DNA from: Bacillota bacterium | GTDB taxonomy: Bacteria; Bacillota; Dehalobacteriia; UBA4068 | Reading direction: 5' to 3' | NCBI GenBank assembly: GCA_009778255.1 | Contig: WRKD01000181.1 | Coordinates: 1-13,919, forward strand | DNA length: 13,919 bases | In this document: in pieces, positions 6,177 to 13,919 of the stretch | Position numbering within the stretch: position 1 is the first letter of the stretch | How the letters are laid out: each line of letters opens with the position of its first letter | The notes under the pieces: generated by a model | Database searches by the model: none | What the model was told of the DNA's origin: nothing | What the model saw: only the letters and a program-made list of their open reading frames with translations | Position numbers and translations under genes: made by a program

Positions 6177-6929
6177 ATGAGTGAAGAAAAGTACTATAAT
6201 TTGCAGGCGATCGTTTTGCGTAATCGCCTTTATAAGGAATATGATAAGTTGGTCAACCTATACTCGCTCGAGAGAGGAAGGCTGACCGTTTTGGCTAAGG
6301 GGGCCAGTCGCCCAAACGGTGGTTTGCGCGGCCTAATTCAGCCTTTTACTCAGGTGAATCTTAATCTGGCTAAAGGGCGCGGTAGCTTAGATATTATTTT
6401 TCAGGGAGAGGTTATGCGGCCTTTTATCTCTTTAAGACAAGATTTAGAGAAAATAGCCTATGCTTCTTATATGACGGAACTCATTATTTCTTCTATGCCA
6501 GAGGGTAAGCCCAGCCGTAGTGTTTTTGTGCTATTGCTTTCCGCATTTTCTTTGTTAGATATGGATATTTCGCCATCTCATGCTTCCTGCTTTTTTGAAC
6601 TTCATCTTTTAAGCGCCCTTGGTTTGGCGCCGTATTTGGAAAACTGTATGAATTGTGGAAGGGGGCTTAAAGGCGGTAGTTTTCTGCTTTCACCAGCCAG
6701 AGGAGGGTTACTATGTATTAGCTGCGCAAAAGAATTACCAAATTCTCCCCTTAGCCTAGGCGCTATTATGACCATGCGCCATATTCTACGAGAGCCTTTT
6801 AGCAGTTTGCCGCAGCTAAAGATAAGCCAAGAGTGTTTACAAGAATTGGAACAAGCTATTGGGCTATATATGGAGTATCATTTACAGTATGCCTTGCGGG
6901 CAAAGGATATGTTGAAGAGTCTGCTGTAA
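6177..6929 (+). CDS. recO: DNA repair protein RecO
   Basis: A 250-residue RecO, which binds single-stranded DNA and, with RecR, helps load RecA onto SSB-coated gaps and anneals strands. The N-terminal OB fold shows the family pattern: QAIVLRNRLYKEYDKLVNLY, then GRLTVLAKGASRP near residues 34-46. The C-terminal helical part contains a Cys4 zinc site: C157-x2-C160 and C180-x2-C183. The start is set by alignment to the family N-terminus and by the absence of any earlier in-frame start; there is no ribosome-binding site. The upstream neighbour is a transport operon rather than era, which often precedes recO in Firmicutes, while glyQ and glyS follow in the usual order. No terminator is seen after it, so some readthrough into glyQ is likely. 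Confidence 0.93.
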   Translation: MSEEKYYNLQAIVLRNRLYKEYDKLVNLYSLERGRLTVLAKGASRPNGGLRGLIQPFTQVNLNLAKGRGSLDIIFQGEVMRPFISLRQDLEKIAYASYMTELIISSMPEGKPSRSVFVLLLSAFSLLDMDISPSHASCFFELHLLSALGLAPYLENCMNCGRGLKGGSFLLSPARGGLLCISCAKELPNSPLSLGAIMTMRHILREPFSSLPQLKISQECLQELEQAIGLYMEYHLQYALRAKDMLKSLL

Positions 6930-6938
6930 AATGTGTAA

Positions 6939-6950
6939 ATATTGCAATAT
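6939..6950. repeat. Perfect 12-bp palindrome upstream of the glyQ promoter
   Basis: ATATTGCAATAT is an exact palindrome lying 12 bases before the -35 element of the glyQ promoter and just after the recO stop. It could be an operator or upstream element, but it is AT-rich and short, so chance is possible. Confidence 0.3.
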
Positions 6951-6962
6951 ATAAAGCAATGG

Positions 6963-6991
6963 TTGACGAAGCGACTGCCTTTTGTTAAAAT
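6963..6991 (+). promoter_or_regulatory. Sigma-A promoter for glyQS
   Basis: TTGACG (6963-6968) and TAAAAT (6986-6991) are spaced by 17 bp, and a TG at 6983-6984 forms an extended -10. Transcription is predicted to start near 6998, giving a leader of only about 38 nt before the glyQ ATG. No T-box fits in such a leader. Confidence 0.78.
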
Positions 6992-7035
6992 GAATCCTGT
7001 CGTATAGTTATTATATTGTGGAGGATTTGCTAATA

Positions 7036-7935
7036 ATGAATTTTCAGCAAATAATTGGAGCTTTAAATGAATTTTGGGGTAGCGTAGGTTGTATAATACT
7101 GCAACCCTATGATATTGAAAAAGGGGCGGGTACAATGAACCCGGCTACCACATTGCGCGCTTTGGGGCCGGAACCATGGAAGGTGGCTTATGTAGAACCC
7201 AGCCGCCGCCCCACCGATGGACGCTACGGCGAAAACCCCAACCGGTTGCAGCATTATTATCAATATCAGGTGCTTTTAAAACCCTCGCCAGCCGATATTC
7301 AAGAATTATATCTGCGTTCCCTGGCAGTTTTGGGTATTAAGGCTGAGGAGCATGATATTCGTTTTGTAGAAGATAATTGGGAAAGCCCCACCTTAGGTGC
7401 TTGGGGCTTAGGCTGGGAAGTATGGCTAGACGGTATGGAGATCACTCAATTCACTTATTTTCAGCAATGCGGTGGTTTAGATTGCAAGCCGGTGAGCGGT
7501 GAACTAACATATGGTATAGAACGTTTAGCCATGTTTATACAAAAAAAGGATAGTATATTCGATATTGAATGGGTAGAAGGCATTAACTATGGAGATGTCT
7601 TTTATCAAAACGAGGTAGATTATTCTCATTATAACTTTGAGGCAGCCGATGTAGATATGCTATTCAAACTTTTTAATATGTTCGAGAGCGAAGCTATGCG
7701 TATAACGGAACTGGGCTATGTGCAGCCGGCTTACGATTATCTTCTTAAGTGCTCGCATACCTTCAATTTATTAGATGCGCGTGGAGCTATATATGTGGCT
7801 GAGCGACAGGGCTATATAGCCCGGGTGCGTCACTTGGCTAAAAAATGCTCTTTGGCTTACGTGGAGCAGCGGCGTAAGTTGGGTTTTCCACTATTAAAAG
7901 ATGAATCTTTACGAAAAAAGCTTGGCATAGATTAA
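7036..7935 (+). CDS. glyQ: Glycyl-tRNA synthetase alpha subunit
   Basis: A 299-residue class II aminoacyl-tRNA synthetase alpha chain that, with GlyS in an alpha2-beta2 enzyme, activates glycine with ATP for transfer to tRNA-Gly in the cytoplasm. The sequence is near-textbook from its first residues (FQQIIGALNEFWGSVGC, then QPYDIEKGAGTMNP near residues 22-35) through VEPSRRPTDGRYGENPNR (about 54-71) and the active-site region ITQFTYFQQCGG. I place the start at ATG 7036, behind GGAGG at 7020-7024; the in-frame GTG at 7018 overlaps that ribosome-binding site and adds six non-conserved residues. It sits 106 nt after recO and 35 nt before glyS. Confidence 0.97.
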   Translation: MNFQQIIGALNEFWGSVGCIILQPYDIEKGAGTMNPATTLRALGPEPWKVAYVEPSRRPTDGRYGENPNRLQHYYQYQVLLKPSPADIQELYLRSLAVLGIKAEEHDIRFVEDNWESPTLGAWGLGWEVWLDGMEITQFTYFQQCGGLDCKPVSGELTYGIERLAMFIQKKDSIFDIEWVEGINYGDVFYQNEVDYSHYNFEAADVDMLFKLFNMFESEAMRITELGYVQPAYDYLLKCSHTFNLLDARGAIYVAERQGYIARVRHLAKKCSLAYVEQRRKLGFPLLKDESLRKKLGID

Positions 7936-7970
7936 TAATCTAAAAGTTTGTTGAGAAAGGATTACCTCTC

Positions 7971-10097
7971 ATGGATAAGCGCGATTTACTGTTTGAGATA
8001 GGGGTGGAAGAAATACCCGCGCGTTTTTTGCCTCCGACTATTGACCAATTACAAAGCTTAGCAAAAGAGGCTATGAACGAAGCTGGTCTGCCCTATGAGC
8101 AACTACATATTTATGCAACCCCCCGTAGGCTCACTATATTGGTGAAAGGGTTGACGTCTCTACAAGCAGATAGTATAGTTGAAGCCAAGGGGCCCAGTTT
8201 AACTGTTGCTTACGATAAAGAAGGTAAGCCCAGCCGCGCTTTGCAGGGTTTTTGTAAAGGGCAAGGTATTAATGAAGAAGATGTGCAACATAAAAAAGTT
8301 GGCGATAACCTGTATGTGTTTGCCGTTAAAGAGGTGAAAGGGCAAAAAGCAGTAGATATATTACCTCAAATTTTGGAAAGTATATTGTTTAATATTTCCT
8401 TTCCCAAGCCAATGCGTTGGGGTTATGAGGAAATGCGCTTTGCCCGGCCCATCCATTGGCTAGTAGCTTTATGGGGCACCGATACTTTGCCCTTGTGTAT
8501 TGCCGGAATATCTGCCGACAGATTTTCTCGTGGCCATCGTAACTTGGGTTCACAAATGATAAAAATCAGCGAACCCCAGTATTACCTGGAATTACTGAGG
8601 CAAAACTTTGTTATTTGCGATCAACAAGAACGGCGCGAGTTGGTATGGAAGCAGATTCAGCAAGTAGCTGCATCATTAAATGGCATGGTAAAGGAAGATA
8701 GAGAGTTGTTGGAAGAGGTGGTGTTTCTGCTGGAATACCCCACTGCTTTCGCCGGTGCTTTTGACGAGAAGTATCTTGATTTACCTGCGGAACTAATTAT
8801 AACGCCTATGCGCGAGCATCAGCGTTATTTCCCTGTTTATAATGAAGAAGGCGGTTTATTGAATAGATTCATTGCTGTGCGCAATGGCGACGAGCATTAT
8901 TTAGATACCGTAAGACATGGTAATGAAAGGGTGATTCATCCCAGATTAGCAGATGCTGCTTTCTTCTGGCAAGAAGATTTACAGCAGCCGCTGGATACTC
9001 TGGCAGATCGACTAGGCGAAATCGTTTTTCATGAAAAATTGGGCGATATGAAGCAAAAGACCCAGCGCCTCAGAGAATTATCTGCCTATATTGGCAGTTT
9101 ACTGGGGTATAGCCAGGAGGAATTGTATCAAACAGAACGGGCGGCATCTCTGGCAAAGGCCGATCTACTCTCGCATGTCGTTTATGAATTTCCCGAGCTT
9201 CAAGGGATCATGGGCTCATATTATGCTCAAGTTGCAGGTGAAGATGAAGCGGTAGCCTGTGCTATTCGGGAACATTATTTACCGCGCTTTGCCAAAGACG
9301 AGCTCCCATTAAGTAAACCAGCAGTTGCGCTGGCCTTAGCCGATAGGATCGATTCTTTGGCAGGTTTTTTCGCTGTGGGCTTGATTCCCAGTGGTTCACA
9401 AGATCCTTTTGCCCTACGCCGTGCAGCTACCGGTTGTGTGCAAATTATGGTCAGGCACGGTTTATTCTTATCAGGAAAGGATTTAATGAAAAAGGCTTTT
9501 AGTTTGTTAAAACCTCATATGGCAGAGCCTGCCAAAATTGATTTCCTCAAAGAAATAACTCAGTTGCTGACTTTTCTACGTCAACGTATAGCTGCTGCTC
9601 TAAATGAAGAAGGCTTATCCTACGATGTGATACAGGCTATGGAAAATCAGTATAACGCTAATATTTTCGAAACTATTCTTAAAGCACGTGCTCTACATGA
9701 ATATCGTAATTTGCCTGGTTTCGATTTATTGCTCACCGGCTTTACCCGCGCAGACAATTTGCTGCGTTCTGCCGCACAAAAAGGAGATGTTACAGATGCA
9801 GGAGCGTTTCCTGCGCTAAGGGAGGAATTATTGCAAGACGACTCTGAAAAACAATTGTATGAACGCATAAAATCAATACACAGCAAAATGGACGATGACT
9901 TGCGTTCCCGGCAATATAAAAAAGCTTTGGAACACTTGGCAGGCCTTTCAGTTTATATAGATAACTTTTTTGCGGCTGTTATGGTAATGGATAAAGATCG
10001 CGAACTGCGCCATAACCGCTTAGCTTTATTGAAACATATAGTAACTCTAGCGCAAGAACTGGGCGATCTTTCTCGTTTGGTTGAAAAAGAGAAGTAA
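7971..10097 (+). CDS. glyS: Glycyl-tRNA synthetase beta subunit
   Basis: A 708-residue beta chain that recognises tRNA-Gly and completes the alpha2-beta2 enzyme with GlyQ. The N-terminus LLFEIGVEEIPARFLPP is diagnostic, followed by ATPRRLTILVKGL (near 47-60) and the PMRWG...RFARPIHWLVALWG block (near 144-168). The middle holds an HD-like region with IAVRNGDEHYLDTVRHGNERVI and DRIDSLAGFF. The last 110 residues form a DALR-type anticodon-binding helical domain (SGLSV/LAGLSVYIDNFFAAVMVMD...NRLALL). Length fits the family (about 690). The ribosome-binding site AAAGGA (7956-7961) lies in a small potential hairpin, GAGA-aa-GG / CC-TCTC (7953-7970), that abuts the start codon. The gene is cotranscribed with glyQ. 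Confidence 0.97.
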   Translation: MDKRDLLFEIGVEEIPARFLPPTIDQLQSLAKEAMNEAGLPYEQLHIYATPRRLTILVKGLTSLQADSIVEAKGPSLTVAYDKEGKPSRALQGFCKGQGINEEDVQHKKVGDNLYVFAVKEVKGQKAVDILPQILESILFNISFPKPMRWGYEEMRFARPIHWLVALWGTDTLPLCIAGISADRFSRGHRNLGSQMIKISEPQYYLELLRQNFVICDQQERRELVWKQIQQVAASLNGMVKEDRELLEEVVFLLEYPTAFAGAFDEKYLDLPAELIITPMREHQRYFPVYNEEGGLLNRFIAVRNGDEHYLDTVRHGNERVIHPRLADAAFFWQEDLQQPLDTLADRLGEIVFHEKLGDMKQKTQRLRELSAYIGSLLGYSQEELYQTERAASLAKADLLSHVVYEFPELQGIMGSYYAQVAGEDEAVACAIREHYLPRFAKDELPLSKPAVALALADRIDSLAGFFAVGLIPSGSQDPFALRRAATGCVQIMVRHGLFLSGKDLMKKAFSLLKPHMAEPAKIDFLKEITQLLTFLRQRIAAALNEEGLSYDVIQAMENQYNANIFETILKARALHEYRNLPGFDLLLTGFTRADNLLRSAAQKGDVTDAGAFPALREELLQDDSEKQLYERIKSIHSKMDDDLRSRQYKKALEHLAGLSVYIDNFFAAVMVMDKDRELRHNRLALLKHIVTLAQELGDLSRLVEKEK

Positions 10098-10129
10098 AAC
10101 TTTATTTAAAAAAACCGTTGATCAAGCAT

Positions 10130-10157
10130 TTGCCTTTAATCAGCGTTAATATATAAT
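10130..10157 (+). promoter_or_regulatory. Probable ppdK promoter
   Basis: A perfect TATAAT (10152-10157) is preceded at 16 bp by TTGCCT (10130-10135), a four-of-six -35 match. Transcription would begin near 10164, about 20 nt before the ppdK ATG. A hairpin, CGTTGAT (10116-10122) with ATCAGCG (10139-10145, one G-T pair), spans the -35 but has no T-run, so glyS is not clearly terminated and readthrough into ppdK is likely as well. Confidence 0.5.
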
Positions 10158-10183
10158 ATAAAATATTGGAAAGAAGGTATCAT

Positions 10184-12820
10184 ATGGAAAAGAAATTCGT
10201 ATATTTGTTTGAAGAAGGGTCAGCATCTATGAAAAATCTGCTGGGTGGTAAGGGCGCAAATTTGGCAGAGATGACAAATTTAGGTTTACCGGTGCCACCG
10301 GGCTTTATTATTACTACTGAAGCCTGTACGGATTATTATGAGCAATCGGAAAAAATAGCCGATTATATTGTAGAAGAGATAGAAATTGCTATGGCAAAGC
10401 TGGAAGAAATCTCCGGCAAAAAGTTCGGCGACGAAGTAGACCCATTGCTCGTATCTGTTCGTTCCGGCGCGCGTGCTTCCATGCCAGGTATGATGGATAC
10501 TATATTAAACTTGGGGTTAAACGAAGCTTCTTTACAGGGGCTAATAGAGCGTACCCAAAACCCGCGTTTTGCCTATGATTCATATCGCCGTTTTATACAG
10601 ATGTTTTCAGATGTTGTAATGGAAATTCCTAAACATAATTTTGAGATGGTATTGGAAAAAACTAAGGAACAAAAAGGTTTGCATTTCGATACCGAACTAT
10701 CCGCTGAGGATTTGCGGGAAATTATCGATGAGTATAAGATAATTTATCGCCAAGCAAGCGGATGTGATTTTCCTTCTTCACCCAAAGAACAATTATTAGA
10801 ATCGGTAAAAGCTGTATTCCGTTCCTGGAACAATAATCGCGCTATTGTTTATAGGCGCATGAATGATATACCAGGTAATTGGGGCACCGCTGTAAATGTG
10901 CAAATGATGGTTTTTGGCAATATGGGCGATACCTCCGGTACCGGAGTGGCTTTTACTCGTAACCCAGCAACCGGTGAAAAACTAATATTTGGAGAATACC
11001 TGATCAATGCTCAGGGTGAAGATGTGGTAGCCGGTATCCGTACACCCAAACCCATATCTGTGCTGGAACAGGATATGCCGCAAATATATAAACAATTTAT
11101 GGAGATAGCCCATAGATTAGAAACCCATTATAAAGATATGCAGGATATGGAATTTACCATAGAAAATGGAAAGCTGTATTTTTTACAAACTCGCAATGGT
11201 AAACGTACCGCTGCCGCCGCTTTGAAAATTGCGGTGGATTTGGTAGATGAAAAAATGCTGAACGAGCAAGAAGCCGTTTTGAAGGTAGACCCTAAACAGT
11301 TAGACCAATTATTACATCCTGCTTTTGATGCTAAAGTACTGGCAAAAACGGAAGTCTTGGGCAGTGGCTTACCTGCTTCACCGGGCTCGGCTGCCGGTAG
11401 GTTATATTTCACTGCAGAGGCGGCTGCATTTGCCGAGAAAGAACGCGGCGAGCGCGTAATATTGGCCCGGCAGGAAACATCACCTGAGGATATCGAAGGC
11501 ATGGTAGCTGCCCAAGGCATCATCACTTCACGCGGAGGGATGACATCTCATGCTGCGGTGGTGGCGCGTGGTATGGGAACTTGCTGCGTAGCCGGCTGCG
11601 GAGAAGCCCGCATTGATGAGAATACCAAAACCTTTTCTTTGGGCGGCAAAGTTTTTCACGAGGGCGATTATATATCTTTAGACGGCAGTACCGGTAAGAT
11701 ATATGCCGGCGATATTCCCACTATGGAACCAAGTATTACCGGAGATTTCGGCCGTTTTATGGCCTGGGCAGATAAGTTTCGCCGATTAAAGGTGCGTACC
11801 AATGCCGATACACCGGAAGATGCGGCTAATGCTATCGGTTTTGGCGCGGAAGGTATAGGCCTGACCCGTACAGAGCATATGTTCTTTCAGGAAGACCGTA
11901 TTTTCCGTATGCGTCAGATGATTCTTGCCGAAAGTGAAGAGCAAAGACGTAAAGCGTTAGATTATTTACTGCCTATGCAGAGAAAAGATTTTTCGGGAAT
12001 TTACCAGGTTATGCAGGAACGCCCAGTAACTGTGCGTTTACTTGATCCGCCGCTTCATGAATTTCTTCCCCAAGATGATGAAAGTATTGCTGCTTTGGCT
12101 CAGGAAATAGGCTTGCCCTTTGCCGCTGTTAAGGAACGTTGCAGTCAATTGCATGAATTTAACCCTATGATGGGTCATCGTGGTCTACGTTTAGCTATTA
12201 CATATCCGGAAATAGCGCAAATGCAGGCGCGCGCTATTATCGAGGCTGCTTTGGAGGTTAAAAAGAACCATGGCTATAATATTGTGCCGGAAATAATGAT
12301 ACCCTTGACCTGTGAAGCTAAGGAATTTCGTTATGTGCGCGATATAGTGGTGAAAGTTGCCGATAAGCTGATTGCAGAATCTGGTATGGAATTAAAATAC
12401 TTAGTTGGTACAATGATAGAAATACCACGCGCCTGTATTACTGCAGATGAAATTGCCGAAACCGCCGAGTTTTTCTCATTCGGCACCAATGATTTAAGTC
12501 AAATGACCTTTGGCTTTTCGCGAGACGATGCCGGCTCATTTTTGGCTGATTATTATAAAAAGCAAATTTTTGAAAGCGATCCTTTTGCTCGTTTGGATCA
12601 AAAAGGGGTAGGCCCTTTGATGAAAATGGCAGTTGAAAAAGGTAAAAGTACGCGCCCCGAAATAAAATTGGGTATTTGTGGCGAACATGGCGGCGACCCC
12701 AGTTCGGTGGAATTCTGCCATCATTTGGGGCTGGCTTATGTAAGCTGCTCACCTTTCCGTGTGCCCATAGCTCGTTTAGCTGCTGCCCAGGCTGCCATTA
12801 AAGAAGAAATGGGAATTTAG
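10184..12820 (+). CDS. ppdK: Pyruvate, phosphate dikinase
   Basis: An 878-residue cytosolic enzyme that interconverts pyruvate, ATP and phosphate with PEP, AMP and pyrophosphate; in anaerobes it often runs glycolytically or supplies PEP. The N-terminal ATP-grasp domain has GGKGANLAEM (Lys23) and SVRSGARASMPGMMDT (Arg93). The swivelling domain carries the phosphoryl carrier His456 in GGMTSHAAVVARGMG, with Thr454 at the position that PPDK regulatory proteins phosphorylate. The C-terminal PEP/pyruvate barrel includes LDPPLHEFLP, FGTNDLSQMTFGFSRDD and CGEHGG with acid/base Cys832. Residue numbers match the well-studied clostridial enzyme (His455, Cys831) within one. ATG 10184 is chosen over an in-frame TTG at 10166 because AAGAAGG (10171-10177) lies six bases upstream. 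No PPDK regulatory protein gene adjoins it. Confidence 0.97.
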   Translation: MEKKFVYLFEEGSASMKNLLGGKGANLAEMTNLGLPVPPGFIITTEACTDYYEQSEKIADYIVEEIEIAMAKLEEISGKKFGDEVDPLLVSVRSGARASMPGMMDTILNLGLNEASLQGLIERTQNPRFAYDSYRRFIQMFSDVVMEIPKHNFEMVLEKTKEQKGLHFDTELSAEDLREIIDEYKIIYRQASGCDFPSSPKEQLLESVKAVFRSWNNNRAIVYRRMNDIPGNWGTAVNVQMMVFGNMGDTSGTGVAFTRNPATGEKLIFGEYLINAQGEDVVAGIRTPKPISVLEQDMPQIYKQFMEIAHRLETHYKDMQDMEFTIENGKLYFLQTRNGKRTAAAALKIAVDLVDEKMLNEQEAVLKVDPKQLDQLLHPAFDAKVLAKTEVLGSGLPASPGSAAGRLYFTAEAAAFAEKERGERVILARQETSPEDIEGMVAAQGIITSRGGMTSHAAVVARGMGTCCVAGCGEARIDENTKTFSLGGKVFHEGDYISLDGSTGKIYAGDIPTMEPSITGDFGRFMAWADKFRRLKVRTNADTPEDAANAIGFGAEGIGLTRTEHMFFQEDRIFRMRQMILAESEEQRRKALDYLLPMQRKDFSGIYQVMQERPVTVRLLDPPLHEFLPQDDESIAALAQEIGLPFAAVKERCSQLHEFNPMMGHRGLRLAITYPEIAQMQARAIIEAALEVKKNHGYNIVPEIMIPLTCEAKEFRYVRDIVVKVADKLIAESGMELKYLVGTMIEIPRACITADEIAETAEFFSFGTNDLSQMTFGFSRDDAGSFLADYYKKQIFESDPFARLDQKGVGPLMKMAVEKGKSTRPEIKLGICGEHGGDPSSVEFCHHLGLAYVSCSPFRVPIARLAAAQAAIKEEMGI

Positions 12821-12837
12821 CATTGTATATAGTAAAG

Positions 12838-12881
12838 AAAAAAAGGGGCTGCCGCACCATAAAGTGCGACAGCCCCTTTTT
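12838..12881. terminator. Strong bidirectional terminator between convergent genes
   Basis: A 12-bp stem (12840-12851 with 12870-12881, core GGGGCTG/CAGCCCC) continues past one C-A mismatch into CGCAC/GTGCG (12853-12857/12864-12868) around a six-base loop. A-runs on the left and T-runs on the right let it end ppdK on the plus strand and the surface-protein gene on the minus strand. Confidence 0.93.
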
Positions 12882-12896
12882 CATGAAAAGTTGGGT

Positions 12897-13919
12897 TTAT
12901 TCCACAACATAGCAAGCGCGGATTTGCGTATTGCCTTTGGTGTCGACATATACATTATACCCTGCTACATCATAGATGCCTTCAGCGTTATTATTGATGG
13001 AGAAGGTTTTGGTATAGGTCTCGACTCTGCCACTGTTATAATACTCAATGAGGGTAATGGTCAGGTTGTTTTTGTTTCCGTTGAGCTTCTCGACAAATGC
13101 CGATACCACTACCTGATCAACTTTTTCCCAAATGAACTCTGCCCCTGTTACTGTGGCTTCGCCAATTTTTGTAGCATTAGACTCGGAAGAAGCGATGGCG
13201 GTTACTTCAAGTTCCTTCCAGCCGGGAGCAAATTCCGGAACCTCAATATACACCGGCACGATGATGGTTTCACCGGCGCCAACAGCATATAAATCGTTTA
13301 AGAGCACTCCTTCTATGTCGCCTTTAACACCTAAGCGTACTATATCTGTGGCGCTGCCGGTATTGGTAACTTTATAATAGGCTACCGCTACATTGCCCGG
13401 AAGATCTTTTTCAACATCAGCCAGTTCAACTATTAGCTCGCCATCTACCGCCACACCGGCGCCATGCAGCATGCCCACGGTGTAGCTGATGAAATCGCCA
13501 TATTTGCCTTCATGGGTGTTCTTAGCCAGAATATAGAAATGTAAATCGTTGCGGGTATCGTGGAATTCGTTGATGGTATCACCGGAAACTATTTCCCTGC
13601 CGTCTTGCTCTTCCCATTGGAAAATGCTGCCGGGTTTGATTATACCCTTTTGCCAGGTCAGGCCGGAACTTTCGCTGGTGAAATAGCGCGGGCCTTCCTG
13701 GGCCGAGATGGTGGAAGTAAGAGTACCGAAATCCTTACCGCCGTAAATGGTTTGATAATAACCGGTGTCGGTGAAAGATTTGCCGGCGTGGAAAGCCGAA
13801 TCCCATAATTGGGCGGCATGGCCCACGGTATAGGATGCATAATCATCCCAACCCTCGCCTAAACCATTTTCTACCATATAGTCGACCATGGCTATATCGT
13901 AGTTGTGGGCGTCGATCAC
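12897..13919 (-). CDS. C-terminal part of a probable secreted or surface protein (partial)
   Basis: The last 340 residues of a minus-strand gene whose start lies beyond the window; the GTG at the edge is an internal Val codon by all appearances, not a start. I do not recognise residues 1-150, which are rich in Tyr, Gly, Ser, Thr and His and look extracellular. Two SYTVG segments (near 29-33 and 145-149) hint at a repeated module. Residues about 155-258 look like an immunoglobulin-type beta sandwich of the NEW3/CARDB kind (YYKVTNTGSATDIVRLGVKG...IIVPVYIEVP). Residues 265-340 form a separate C-terminal unit (FVEKLNGNKNNLTITLIEYY...YNVYVDTKGNTQIRACYVVE) that resembles tails I have seen on secreted clostridial proteins. 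There is no transmembrane anchor, LPXTG motif or SLH repeat in the visible part. It converges on ppdK across a shared terminator. Confidence 0.75.
   Translation of the reverse strand: MIDAHNYDIAMVDYMVENGLGEGWDDYASYTVGHAAQLWDSAFHAGKSFTDTGYYQTIYGGKDFGTLTSTISAQEGPRYFTSESSGLTWQKGIIKPGSIFQWEEQDGREIVSGDTINEFHDTRNDLHFYILAKNTHEGKYGDFISYTVGMLHGAGVAVDGELIVELADVEKDLPGNVAVAYYKVTNTGSATDIVRLGVKGDIEGVLLNDLYAVGAGETIIVPVYIEVPEFAPGWKELEVTAIASSESNATKIGEATVTGAEFIWEKVDQVVVSAFVEKLNGNKNNLTITLIEYYNSGRVETYTKTFSINNNAEGIYDVAGYNVYVDTKGNTQIRACYVVE

Noticed and set aside
12864..13292. Plus-strand 142-codon open frame after ppdK
   Set aside because: It begins inside the terminator and is antisense to a minus-strand frame that has coherent protein features (Ig-like domain, clean stop before the terminator).
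13917..13919. GTG at the right edge as the start of the minus-strand gene
   Set aside because: The frame is open to the window boundary, no signal peptide follows and no upstream sequence is available; the gene is treated as truncated by the window.

Overview
The window reads as a chromosomal segment of a low- to mid-GC, anaerobic-type Firmicute (Bacillota, most likely Clostridia or Negativicutes). The reasons are strong AGGAGG ribosome-binding sites, near-consensus sigma-A promoters (TTGACA-17-TATAAT), the two-subunit glycyl-tRNA synthetase, the gene order recO-glyQ-glyS-ppdK that is familiar from clostridial genomes, and a DUF3798-type lipoprotein. No species can be assigned from sequence alone.

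Left part (1-6160): about 540 bases without a convincing gene hold a foldable repeat-like stretch at the edge (1-111), several dyads, and a very strong promoter overlapped by an operator-like inverted repeat. They lead into a four-gene transport operon: an abundant-type DUF3798 lipoprotein (substrate binding), an intercistronic hairpin, a double-domain sugar/nucleoside-class ABC ATPase, and two unlike permeases with overlapping start and stop codons. A GAAA-loop intrinsic terminator closes it. The transporter is complete, but its substrate is unknown. It is the most novel system in the window. Its leader carries a Shine-Dalgarno-like sequence right at the predicted mRNA 5' end, far from the real start codon.

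Middle (6142-12881): housekeeping genes all on the plus strand: recO (DNA repair), glyQ and glyS (glycyl-tRNA synthetase alpha and beta), and ppdK (pyruvate phosphate dikinase). recO appears to be transcribed as a leaderless mRNA from an extended -10 promoter nested in the preceding terminator. glyQ has its own 17-bp-spaced promoter and a leader too short for a T-box. ppdK has a probable promoter of its own and ends at a strong bidirectional terminator.

Right edge (12897-13919): the C-terminal 340 residues of a minus-strand, probably secreted or surface-exposed protein converge on ppdK. Its N-terminus lies outside the window. No CRISPR array, tRNA, rRNA, transposase or phage gene was seen.
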